From NCBI GenBank assembly GCA_010015655.1, contig ML976682.1:62001-126000 (forward strand): DNA of 64,000 bases, in the 5' to 3' direction. The notes under the pieces were generated by a model that saw nothing but the letters and a program-made list of their open reading frames with translations, had not been told where the DNA came from and ran no database searches. Shown here piece by piece: positions 23,930 through 35,501 of this stretch (its first letter is position 1; every line of letters begins with the position of its first letter). The position numbers and the translations under genes were made by a program. The DNA comes from Bimuria novae-zelandiae CBS 107.79 (Eukaryota; Ascomycota; Dothideomycetes; Pleosporales; Didymosphaeriaceae).

Positions 23930-24122
23930 AGCTACTATAGAGGGACTAAATATAACACGTAAAGGTGTATAATACGTACTATAAATACTACTTAATCTAA
24001 AATAGTAATTATATATAATTATTATATTGTGTGGTTAAGGTTAAGTTAGATTGCTGTAAAGGCGATAAAAGGTTGGTGGGGTGACCGCTCGCTTGTACTA
24101 ACCACTCGCTTATCAAGTACGT
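23930..24122. mobile_element. F-type transposon right-end fragment
   Basis: The block GGTTGGTGGGGTGACCGCTC, followed by the twin GCTCGCTTGTAC / CTCGCTTATCAAGTACGT motifs and TA, matches the right terminus of transposon F. No matching left end was found, so it is a truncated copy. Confidence 0.6.
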
Positions 24123-24187
24123 TATTACTTTGTCTCTTTAGGTTAAAGTTAATCGTATAACACTATACTTTTAGCTATTTAGGCATA

Positions 24188-26565
24188 ACGTACCTCACGG
24201 GCAAGCTAGACACACAGGCGAGCTAGACACACAGACGAGCTAGACACTCTGCCGAGACCCTACTAAAAGTACTGTCACCTACAGTACAACGCGATATCTC
24301 AACTACTTTATTAATTATTACTTTTTAAAAAAGCTAATATGTAGCTTGCACTTTAGGCTTTTAAATAAAATATAACTTTAACTTTATAATACGCTATATT
24401 TATCTATAACGTTTTTTAAAATATATTAAGCACGTAATATACTAAAATTACTTTTTAACATAACTATACGCCTAACTTAATATAATTACTAAAAATAAAA
24501 AAGTAAGTAATTATTTAGTATATATTTAATTTAAATGCGGAAGGATTTCTGTCCTAGCTTAGTATTATAAAAAATATAGGTAATATTTTACTAGCTAAGC
24601 GTTACTATGACCTTATTAGTTAAAACTAGGTTATAATTTTTATAAAGCGCTAGTTAGAGCTCTAAGTTAAATTTAATTAAAAGTATAACTATAAAAGAGT
24701 CCTCTATAAGAATTCTAAGATTATACAAGGCTAGTCCTAGCTTGTATAGAATGCTAAAGCCAAGTATAGTATTCTAAATAAAGATACCTATAACTTTAAT
24801 AAGACTAGCTTTATAATAGGTATAATATTAACTAAAGTAATTATTATAGGCTTTAAGTGTTAAGGTAAGTGTATCGGTGCAGGTCACTTAAAGGATTAAT
24901 ATTAGCGTATCTCTTAGCAGAGGCATATAAGAGTGCGTGTATAAGAAAGTGTGTGCGTACCACAGCAGGAGGCGAACTGGGTTGATTCCTATCTGATAGA
25001 AGTCAGAGTGGCTATATACATGAAGTGGAGTATCCAGAAGATTCTGGATCTGCAAGGTCACATGACTGTGTGACGACATAGTAGAATATTCTAGAGTTGT
25101 GATGTTGGCTAACAGAAAGTAGCCTTAAATAAATTAAGTGCCTATAGGCCTAGTACGAAAGGATACGGAAAAGGTACTAAACTATAAAGGCCCTAAGCTC
25201 CTCTAAATACACCTCTTCCTAGATAGCTAGCTAGCACATATCTGCCATAGGTTGACCGTTGGTCTGATAGATCCTAAATAGGTCTGAATCGGATCCGTAG
25301 TTCCCTATCGGTCTGATAGATCCGAAATTGGTCCGATACGGATGAGTGTCGGTTTTCGGATGATCTCGAATCCTGTCTTGACTGGCCAAGGGTTCTCGTG
25401 TCGACGAGCGATTGTTCCTGTTACAGTAAGCTAAAAAGCGTATAATAAAGTAATTGAAAGTAAATAATAGCTATTTATAATATTTACGTAATAGGGTGGG
25501 TAATCTTACCTGTACTTATTTTCTAAGGTAAGCACTACCATTCTGTCTAGTATAAGGAGAAGGATCTACCTTATAATTAGGTTATTATAGTCGTTAAAAA
25601 TAGTTAAATAATAAATAAGCTTAATTTATAGCAGCTAAAGTACTTTAACTTGTATATAAAAAATATACTATTAGTAATTATTAGTTACTTATTATTAATA
25701 GTTAAGAGAGCTATAACTTACTTAACTTTTAATAATATTTTAAAAATAAAAAAAATTATTACTTTTTATATACTTTTATATTTATCGCACTTTCTATAGC
25801 TACTAGATAGAAGGTGTTTTTTACTATTAAAGAAGGCATGTAGGGGCTAAGCTAAAAATCTAATATATAATTATATTATATATATTACTAAAATTAAGTT
25901 CTTACCTTACTTTATTGCTGCGTTTAAAGCTATAATAACTTAAAGTAATATTATTAAAGCTTAGTATCTATCTACGTACGCCTTTACCTTATACTATACG
26001 TAATAGTATATAGTAATTAAAAATATTTAAAAATATTTTAGAATTAGGGTTATAATTAATACTAGTAAAGGAGAGGATTTAAAGGCACCTAAATAGTTCC
26101 TTTTTAATCCTAATTAAAATTTTTAAAAAGATAGTAAGAAGCGTAATAATAATAGTATATAAGAGAGTATTAGCGTAAAAGTAAATTACTAAGTTTTAAG
26201 CTACTAATAAGGTCGCTACGTAATAAAAATTATATAAAAAAAAGTAACTATAGTAATAAAAAGTTCTTATGGCTACTAATAGCTAATAACTAATTATTTT
26301 AAAGAACTTTAGTGCGCGTAGTAATAAAAAGAAAGTAAAAAATAGGGTATACGCTAATAGAAGTAAATTAACTTAATAGGGCTATAAATATTATAATAAA
26401 ACTAAGTATAACTTGCGTACTTATAAATAAACTATAAAAGTAAATTTTAAGTAAATTAGCTTTTTATAATTCTTTATAATTATTAATGCGCGTTCTATAC
26501 TATCGCGTATAGTATAGATTTTGGTGGAGTCTTGGCAGAGTGTCTAGCTCGCCCGTGAGGTACGT
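24188..26565 (+). mobile_element. Pogo/Fot1-type DNA transposon B with nested solo LTR
   Basis: The ends are inverted: ACGTACCTCACGGGC on the left (TA at 24186-24187) and its inverse at the right (TA at 26566-26567). The interior matches element C; the decayed transposase DDE region is at about 25480-25930. The left end carries three tandem 17-bp units containing GAGCTAGACAC, the right end only one. RIP has destroyed the reading frame. A solo LTR occupies 24870-25425. Without it and its duplication the element is about 1.8 kb, normal for this group. Confidence 0.85.
24870..25425 (-). repeat. Solo LTR, long variant, TSD GTAAG
   Basis: In minus orientation it starts TGTAACAGGAAC and ends CACCGATACA. 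GTAAG flanks it at 24865-24869 and 25426-25430. Same family as 5252-5636, but 171 bp longer because of an extra central block at about 24945-25125 that is less AT-rich. The short minus-strand frame inside it (24888-25079) is not a gene. Confidence 0.93.
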
Positions 26566-26964
26566 TATAAGTATTCTTTTCCTAGTCTTAGCGATTCAAT
26601 ATTGTTAATCGCAGCTTGAATCGGGTCTATATTAGTAGAGTTATAACGTGTCGAAGTTAAGGTGACTTTTGGTGGGGTGCATCGGCTGACGACGCGCATC
26701 GTGCTGCCTAGGCACGGTACTGAGCTGGCCAGGTTACTGATCCGACACGTTACTTCGGACTGCGGGCGGGGGTCGGCAAGGAGTTGCGACATTCATTCAC
26801 ATCCATCGAACAACCGTGCAGCTCGACTTCAACCTGCAACTTGTATCTCCAAATGTCATCCTTAATGGATGGTGATCACGGGTTCGTTCACTGAATATTG
26901 TCATACTCGCTCTCCGGTTCCAGGACAATTTAACTCCCGATGGTCATCTCCACACTCACGCATC
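26566..26964. other. Upstream region of the isolated DsbA/HCCA-like gene
   Basis: Composition returns to normal at about 26650. This roughly 300-bp stretch is the only space for a promoter between transposon B and the gene. No motif stands out. Confidence 0.4.
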
Positions 26965-27612
26965 ATGCCCGCTCGTCCCGTCGTCGAATACTACTTTTCG
27001 TTCATCTCGTCGTGGTCCTATATTGGCAGTCGTCGCATCCGGGACCTCGCGCAAAAGCACAATGCGCAGATTATCTACAAACCGGTTGACCTGATGCGGG
27101 TTTTTGCCGCCTCGGGGGGCCTTCCTGTGAAAGATCGTACCGCTCAGCGACAAGCCTATCGCCTCCTAGAGATAGATAGATGGGGAAGAAAGAACAGCAT
27201 ACCCATTGTTATGCATACGAAATATTATCCGGCTGATCCGTCGCTCGCTCATCGGGTACTGTTAGCGGCCATCGACGAGTTGGGGCACGACAGCAAGTCC
27301 ATCCACGATTATGTGCTACGCAGCCAGGACACCGTGTGGGCTGATGAGGCGAACATCGAGGACTCCGATGTTGTGTCGCGGAACGCAGATGCGTCGGGCT
27401 TGGATGGACCTCGTTTGCTGGATAGGGCGAATCAAGAGAAGGGACTATCTGAGCGAGAGCAACTCTTGACCTGCGAGATGATTGAGCAGCAGCATTTCGG
27501 CGCGCCGACCTACGTTTACCGAGGGGAGCCATTTTGGGGACAGGATAGATTGGACCTCGTAGATGAAGTCATCCAGAGCGGCAGGGAGCCCATAGCATAT
27601 CCTCCGGTATAA
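26965..27612 (+). CDS. DsbA-like / 2-hydroxychromene-2-carboxylate isomerase family protein
   Basis: Single exon, 215 residues. The start MPARPVVEYYFSFISSWSYI matches the first strand-loop-helix of the kappa-GST/HCCA isomerase thioredoxin fold, where the catalytic Ser lies in the SSWSY turn. Later blocks (VDLMRVFAASGGLPVKD, GRKNSIPI, TCEMIEQQHFGAPTYVY, FWGQDRLDLVDE) fit the DSBA-like domain and its C-terminal GxP-T/cis-Pro region. Such enzymes use glutathione in aromatic-compound breakdown or conjugation; the fungal substrate is unknown. An in-frame upstream ATG at 26869 would add a leader without family similarity, so 26965 is preferred. It shows no RIP damage although both neighbours are heavily RIPed transposons. 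Confidence 0.88.
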   Translation: MPARPVVEYYFSFISSWSYIGSRRIRDLAQKHNAQIIYKPVDLMRVFAASGGLPVKDRTAQRQAYRLLEIDRWGRKNSIPIVMHTKYYPADPSLAHRVLLAAIDELGHDSKSIHDYVLRSQDTVWADEANIEDSDVVSRNADASGLDGPRLLDRANQEKGLSEREQLLTCEMIEQQHFGAPTYVYRGEPFWGQDRLDLVDEVIQSGREPIAYPPV

Positions 27613-29184
27613 GACCTTTCGTAATTTAAGCTCTATTTAAGAAGTTAAATTATCTCTAAGAAAATCTTTTACTTTAAAATAAAAAAGATAAATAAACTTA
27701 TTTATTTTTACTTTAAGTAAAAAATATTAATACTAAAGTTAATCTAAACGTAATATTTTATACCTAAATAGTTTTAAATTTTAATTTTAAAGTCCTAAAT
27801 TTTACTTCTTTTACACTTTTTTGTAAAAACTATAATATAATAACTTACTTTATAAGCGAGTGTATTACACAAGCGAGCGTATTACTCTGCCAAGACCCTA
27901 CTAAAATCTATACTTTACACGATAGTATAGAACACGCATAAATAGTTATAAGAAATTGTAATAGGCTAATTTACTTAAAATTTACTTTTATAAACCATTT
28001 ATAAGTTATTTTATTATACCTAGCCTTATTATAGCGTTCATAGTACTAATAAATTAATCTATCTTTATTAGCGCGCACCTTTTTCTTTACCTTCTTCTTA
28101 TTACTATACGTCCTAAAGTCCTTTAGAGTCTTTACCTACTAGTTATTAGTAGCTATAAAGACTTCTTCTTATACTTTATCTTATATAATTTTTGTCGCGT
28201 AGTAGATTTATTAGTAGATTAAAGCTTACTAATTTACTTTTACGCTAATATTAGCTTTTACGCTACTATTATTATACTTTTTATTTTATTTTTAAAAGGC
28301 TTAATTAAGATTATTAAGAAACTATTTTAGTACCTTTAAATCCTCTCATTTACTAGCGTTAATTATAACTTTAATTCTAAAATATTATTAGGCGTCTATA
28401 CCTACTACGTAATATTATATAGTATACGGTAAAGGCGTACGTAAATAAATATTAAATTTTAATATTATTACGTTTAGGTTACGGAGGATAAGGCTAGCAC
28501 ATTTAAAGTTTTTTTTAAATATTACTTTAAGTTATTCTAGTCTTAAATATAGTAATACAATAAGATAAGAACTTAGTTTTAGTAATATATATAATATTTT
28601 TACGCGTTAGATCCTTAGCTTAGCCCCTATACGTCTTTTTTAATAGCAAGAAACACTTTATATCTGGTATTTATAAGAGGTACAATAAATATAGAGGCAA
28701 TGTAAAGAGTAAAGTTCTTATTACCTTTATAATATTATTAAAATTTAAGCAAGTTATAGCTCTTATAGCTACTAATATTACGCTTTTTTTTATATACGCG
28801 TTAAAGTGCTTTAGCTACTGTAAACTAAGCTTATTAATTATTTAGATATTTTTAAAGACTGCGAAAATCTAGTCCCGAGGTATATTCTTCTCTTAGTACT
28901 AGGCAGAGAGGTGGTACTTGCCCTAGAAGATAGTAAAGAATGGAATTATCTAGCCTATCGTATTAATGCCCTAAATAACTAAAGTCTATTTTTAATTACC
29001 TTACTATACGCTTTTTAGCCTACCTTAGCGCTTTAAACTTATAATAACTACTCTTATTAATATTATACTTAGTTTTCGTATTCTCTATAAGCTAGAACTA
29101 GTCTTATATAACTTTACGATCCTTATAGATGGCTCTTTTATAATTATACTTTTAATTAAACTTAACTTAAAGCTTTAACTAGCG

Positions 29185-29426
29185 TGTTGGCTTCAAACCT
29201 GCGCAACACTGCTACGGCTTTCACCGCCATACAGTTTGCCTGCGGTTTATTACGCAGTTTGCCTATAGTTTATTGCGCTAGTCCTAATTAGGCTAGTAAG
29301 GGACAAACCACGCTCGATAAATACTTCTCACAACAGCCTACCATAATAGATCTATAATTAAGAATCAAATTAATACCACATCATTGCAACGAAGTCTTGA
29401 TCCAATAGCCTATTGCCATATTAACA
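29185..29426 (+). repeat. 5' LTR of the copia element
   Basis: 242 bp, TG...CA ends, same length and order as the 3' LTR. Confidence 0.95.
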
Positions 29427-29469
29427 CTAATTAGTGGTTGCTACACCACAGATTGGCAAGATATACTGT

Positions 29470-32400
29470 GTACAGGGAATCTCAGCGCACGTTTCAGGCT
29501 AAGTATTCTGGCGATAGAAGCGGTTAGCGCATGCCTCCTCCCCTACCAAGGCCTAGGATACAGCATCGCTAGTGCGAAGTACAGGTACGACAAGCTCACT
29601 GCTATCCTGTATCAGGATCAGCGGCGCCTCGTATTTGAAGGATCTCTCCACCTGGATTATCCCTACCAAGGCTTAGTTCGGAAGGAGATTTGCGTCAACC
29701 ACGCTAACTCTTGTTAAATTACACTAATTACAGGCCTATATCTAAAACGCTATTATAAAATACACCTAAACAAAGGATTACTCGTGGTACCTAGACAAGA
29801 CAATTTACAAGGACTAGTACGCTAACTAAGATTTTAATATCGCTAACGCTACCGTCAATATAGACAAACTTAACACTATAGTTATTAACTAGATAATACA
29901 GGTGGAAGAAGATAACATATTCAACCTGTTTTTACTACTTAAGTTTAAGGAGTATTTTAAGAATTTTACCTATAATCTCTTTAACAGCATTAATAAGCGC
30001 ATTTAAAAAGCACTTAAAGAGCTCTTTCGCTAGCAAGGCATCTATATTAAGCAAAATAATAGTAATAATCTCCTTAACTAATTCGCAGAACTCCTCACAT
30101 TGACCGTTGTCTTAAAGTAGCCCGCTAAGCATCTTAAGCTTATAAGGCTCTGCAAAGGCTTCAAGTGCCACCAGATCGTAGATAATAAAGAATAACAGTA
30201 GCAGCAGTAAGCTCCGCTAGGTGGAGGATTATTATTATTATTATAACCTAGATTTACGCCTGTACATAACAACTCTTATTTGCTCACTAACCTCGCCAAG
30301 TTATACACGCCAGAGTAGAAGTATTTAGGTAATAAATACGACATCCTTAAGATAAAGATTAAGGTGTTTAATAACCTTTACACTAAGGTTGGGATTAATA
30401 AAAATAAGTAGTATAAAATAGCACTCTCTATTATGCTTACTAGCTAAGCGCTTTAGTATTACTACAATTACATTACTCCCTAGGCGCTTACGCTTACTTA
30501 TAATATAATGCTTAATAAGCTACGCACGTACTTTAACACTATATAAGCTTACTAAATATACCTCTAGGAGTGGCATAGCACTACGCTTAAGAGCGTCATA
30601 ACTACTAACCCTAAAAAAGACCCTATAGAGTGTCTTAAAATAGTTATTAGTAAGATAAACATGCTCTATTAGGCACTATTATAAGACTAGGGTAAGAGCT
30701 ATAATTAGTATTTACTTGCGCAACAGCTCCTTAGCGCATGTTATAGCATTAAAGTAACTACTATGGCTTGCTTAAAGCTAGCAACTATATTTAAAGGTGT
30801 CGCTGCAGATCTCCGCAACGCAGTTAGCATGTGGTTAAGCTGTTATCCTAATAGCCAGTTTCTATCACGAGATGCAGATAAGCAGTATTACACTAACCAC
30901 CGCTACATCCGCAATGATTAACAAGCAACAGGATTATTAGATAATAACTACTATAGCCGCCGCTATTAAGGTCAAGGCAGATCGCGCGGCAATTAATTTA
31001 ATAATAATAACTATTAGTTAAACTACTTAGGCAATCGCTGTAAAAAGACATGTTTTATCTATAAGTAGCCTAAGTGCTAATTAACTTAACACTTAAAGAA
31101 GGAGCGCATAGAGCATCGCCAACGCTATAACTAATACGCTTAAGATAATCCTAATGCCCCAAGCTATAAAGTATTTCTCGCTAGGTATAAAGGCATAGAG
31201 CTTAAAGACAGCGACGGTAGCGACAATAATGCTAGTAATAATAATATTAAAGTATATTTTACTAACTAAGTCTACTTAACTGCATCCTGCGGCAAGGTTA
31301 TCGGCGATGCTATTATATCTAGCCTTAATAACGCTACCGCACTTTATATAATTACAGGCAATAATCCTTATATCTCTAGTAAAGTAAATAAAGATGCTTA
31401 ACTCTTCTTATTTAATTCACGCTACGGCGCAGATATCTTTTAAGGTATCATGCCTAACACTAGTGTAGCTAGTGTCTTAACTGCTAGTAAGACATAAGTA
31501 AAGGCGCTGTAGCTTATCTAACTATCTATAGTTATTAATAAGTCCATCGCAAGACGTTATTAAATCTAATTTAGAGATAATCTAAAGTGTTTCTCCCTTA
31601 GCAACGTTAATGTTAGCACGCTATTTAGTACAATCACCTTTATAGTAATGCTAACTAACACACCATTTCTGCTCTGCTTGAATGATATAGATCATCATAG
31701 TATCTTCTTTAATAACATCAACAATATGCTCGTTTAAGGTGGCAAAGAATTCCTAATTGGCCGTAAATAAGAACATCTATGGCTCCTGCTTAATAAACAA
31801 AAGACTATTATCCACTACTTAACCAAGACTAAGCTACGCTAGCTTCACCGACGCTTTAGCCATCCTACTACTAGACAACTACACAAGATCCTTAGCAAAG
31901 CAGGCCATAAAGACATTAACAAGGACATTATTAATCGCATTAATAAGTACTATTACCAGTGTTAAATCTACAGCAAAGCACCTGGCCGTTTCCGCTTTAC
32001 TATTCGCAATAATATGGACTTTAACTTATGCGTTATTATTGATGTGATGTACATTAATTAGAAACCAGTACTCCACGTAGTTAATAAAGCTACAGCTTTT
32101 TAAGCTGCTTAATTTATGCTAAATATCTAGGCAAACACTACTTAGGATCTCCTTTACGCTATGTGGATCAACATATACGTTAGTCCTCCTAACGTCATTA
32201 AGACAAATGCTGGCAAGAACTTTATTACTAATAAGTTTATTAATAACGCCACGTTACTTATAATTAAGGTTAAGGAAGTCCCGGTGGAGGCACATTATTT
32301 AATTAGCAAGGTTAAGCGCTATTATACTCTTATCCACCGTGCTTATAGGGTGATCTCTGCAGACGTTGGACGCATAACCGCTCCCGAACATATCTTGCAG

Positions 32401-34710
32401 ATAGCTGTCAAGGCTATTAATAACACCGCAGGTCCTAACAAACTTGTCCTAACTCTTCTTATCTTTAGAGCATATCCTCGCCTGTTAAAGAAATTACTAC
32501 TATCGCTATCTATTACCGCCCGCGGCGCTATAGTGCGTAAAGCAATAGCTAAAGTGCGCAAGATTAAGGTAAAGCGCTAAGTTAATAAGGCTCTTATAAC
32601 TCGCAATAGTCCTAACGTAACTAATGTCTTACTATTACCTATCTTAAGTAGCGTTAAGGTCTAGCGGGAAAACTATAAATAGTCTAGCCCGCATTAGATA
32701 ATCGCCCTCTACGTTAATAAGTAATCCGTAGTTGTCGAAATTAATAATAAATAAGTCACCTTCTATATCACCGCAGTGCGCCCATATTATATAAACAATA
32801 CGACTATTATTACCCCTCCTATAGAGGACGAGGACAATAGTAGCTCTAACGATAATTTCACTCTTATTATAAAGGAGCCCGCGCCCAAGCGTAAGCGCGG
32901 TAGGCCAAAAGGCTTAAGAAATAAGCTAAAACCTAATAAAGTTATAACTACTATAGTTAACCTTAATCAACGTAAGCGTAATAATCTTGTCCTAGCTAAG
33001 AAGCTACGAGTAGTTGGCAAGATTATAACACTAAAGTAACTATTTAAAGCATCTATAAAGGCAGAGATTAACGCCCTTATAATATAAAGTATTTTTTGCT
33101 TTAAGAAGTATAGTCCTTACTATTATAATAAGGTCCGCATCTTTAAGTTACGCATTATTAATAAAGTTAAGGGCAAGACTACTAATCGCCCGTATAAGAA
33201 GTCCTGTCTTATTATTTAAGGATACGCTAATAATAATAAGAAGCTTATCCTAACATAGTCTCCTACTATCTAGCGTGCAAGCCAGCGTGTGATTATCGCT
33301 CTAGCACTATTACTGTTAAAGCTAGGCATGTACCTCTGGCTCCGTGACATCACTCAGGCCTATACGCAATCGGATAATCCACTCTAGCGTACTATTATAG
33401 CTAACATACTAGCCCAGCTCAAGGAAAGTTATCTAACAAACATAGTTATAGTTATTATTAAGCCGCTGTACGGCATTGCTAAAGCAGGTGCCTATTGGTA
33501 GTTAACGTACAATAAACACTACACCAAGACTCTCTATATAGTAATATCTACTTATAATCTATGCCTACTTATTAGTAAGGCCAGCAGCAAGTGCTTCGGC
33601 ATTATTAGTATATAAACTAATAACACGCTTAGTCTGTCTAACAAAGCTTTTATAGACCTTAAGGACTAAGAGCTACGTTTTAAGGCTAAGCCTAAGTAGT
33701 TTCTCTTACTAAACGCGCAAATTAACTTTAACAGCTATATTATTAAGCTTAATAATAATAATCGCGCTATTACTCTGCGCTAGAAGAAGCAAGGCAAGAA
33801 GCTAGAAATAGCTAATAATAAGTAATTATACATCTAATAGCGCGCTTAAGGTGCTTATATTACGATAATTTATTAACCTAAGGCGAGCTTTGACCTCGCC
33901 GCCGCAGCCCAAGCAAGTGAGCCTATAAAAGAAGAAATTGCTAGATTAAATAAGCGCATTATTTAGTAAAAGGAGAATATTACTCGCGGCCTTAACTTTA
34001 TCCCACTAGACTTAAGCAACTTAAAGCTGTACGCCTTTATTAACGCATTATTTACTAATAATAAAGACATATTATTATAAATAGGCTTTGTAATTACGCT
34101 TAGTAATAAGACTAAAGATAGCGATTATAACTTTAAGTTTACTAGTAATATTATTTACTAGTTATCTATTAAGTGTAAGCGCGTCACTCGCAGCGTCCTT
34201 GTATTTAAAATCTACGCGATAGCCTATAAAGTTAATATTATAATTATAATTAGCGGTATAATTAATATAATTATATAGCGACTTAACCTCCCTAATAACT
34301 CTATCGTCGTGTGCACTAACTTACGCTCCTTATATAATTACCTTATTAAGCTTAGCACCACTAAGGAGAAGCGCCTTATAATCGATATTATAGCTCTACG
34401 TAAGGCCTATAAGCGCAATAATCTCATAGACATCTACTAGATTAATAGACGTAACAATCTAGTAGACTTAATAACTAAAGCTGGCTTTAACTTAGCTATA
34501 GAGCATCTTATTAATTATAACTAGCTTGAGCTTCGCGTGCAAGGCTAGGTTAATCGTGTTAAAATTAACACCCTAGAGTACGATTACGACAGCAAGAAGT
34601 AGTAAGTCTATAAAAGGAGCAGCGAGATAGGCACTAAGAGGACGCGCACTAGCGCTAGTCTGGTTAGAAAACTAGTAACTGTTACAGATTGTGTTTTATT
34701 GCAGATTTGA
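29470..34710 (+). pseudogene. Copia gag-pol polyprotein, one frame interrupted by TAA/TAG
   Basis: A single frame can be followed to a TGA at 34708-34710, interrupted only by TAA and TAG codons. Reading those as the Gln codons from which RIP would make them gives, in order: a gag zinc-knuckle remnant near 31036 (CKKTC...C...H); an integrase HHCC region near 31840-31980 with HRRFSHP and YYYQCQIYSKAP; an integrase core; reverse transcriptase with LWLRDITQAYTQSDNPLQRT near 33330-33390 and PLYGIAKAGAYW; and an RNase H-like segment near 34030-34100. The RT motif position shows N-N (33616-33621) where the catalytic D-D is expected. Short open pieces remain at 32161-32580 and 32776-33039. The start is approximate. 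Confidence 0.88.
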
Positions 34711-34760
34711 GCGTTCTGGGCTGAACTGGCCACATGTAGCATAAAAGAAAAGATAGCCAG

Positions 34761-35002
34761 TGTTAGCTTTAAACCTGCGCAACACTGCTATGGCTTTTAC
34801 TACTATGTAGTTTGCCTGCAGTTTATTACGTAGTTTGCCTATAGTTTATTGCGCTAGTCCTGATTAGGCTAGCAAGGGACAAACCACGCTTAATAAATAC
34901 TTCTCACAACAGCCCACCACAATAGATCTGCAATTAAGAATCAAATCAATACCACATCGTTGCAACGAAGTCTTGATCCAACAGCCTATTGCCATATCAA
35001 CA
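34761..35002 (+). repeat. 3' LTR of the copia element
   Basis: 242 bp, ends ATCAACA, followed by the TAGCG duplication at 35003-35007. Confidence 0.95.
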
Positions 35003-35501
35003 TAGCGCTTAATATAATTTATAGCTTAATTTTAAGTAATAAGCTTATAGACCTACTTAGCTAATAAAAAATTAGATATATATTTTATAGTAATAAGCTA
35101 AGGTAGAAATCTTTACGCGTTTAAGTTAAGAATATAGTAAATAATCCCTTACTCCTTTATTAGAAGGAGATTTATAAAGTTAAAAGTATAATTATATTAA
35201 AATGTAATTCTAGCGTGCTATTTACCTAATAAGCTTTAATTAATATTATACATAACTATAGCGCGTTACTAATTTAGTATTATATTGTATTTAATAGCCT
35301 AAAGCGTAAGCTATATATAAGCCATTTTTAATTATAATAATTTATTAAATAGTTAAGATATCGCGTTATACTAGTATTAATAATATATTTTAGTAAGGTT
35401 TTAGTAAAGTAATACACTTGCTTGTGTAATATACACGCGTATAAAGTACTTTAATAGTTTTTAATTATAGAGCTATGGACAGAGCTTTTTTATAGTACTT
35501 T

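Larger units (their letters stand above)
29185..35002 (+). mobile_element. Complete Ty1/copia retrotransposon (RIPed), TSD TAGCG
   Basis: Two 242-bp LTRs (29185-29426 and 34761-35002) begin TGTTGGCTTC / TGTTAGCTTT and end in AACA. TAGCG lies at 29180-29184 and 35003-35007. The internal region is one long frame (see 29470-34710). The LTRs differ mainly by C/T and G/A changes, as expected from RIP. A primer-binding candidate, TTAGTGGTTGC, follows the 5' LTR, and a purine-rich run (AAAAGAAAAGATAG) precedes the 3' LTR. Insertion was into pogo element D. Confidence 0.95.
27843..35451 (-). mobile_element. Pogo/Fot1-type DNA transposon D, split by a copia element
   Basis: The left end carries ACTTACTTTATAAGCGAG and a second motif ACACAAGCGAG; the right end is the inverse, with TA at both sides. 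Minus-strand transposase remnants run from about 35350 leftward and, after the copia insertion, from about 29180 to 28000. The copy lacks an open frame because of RIP. It is a close paralogue of element E, including flanks. Confidence 0.83.
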
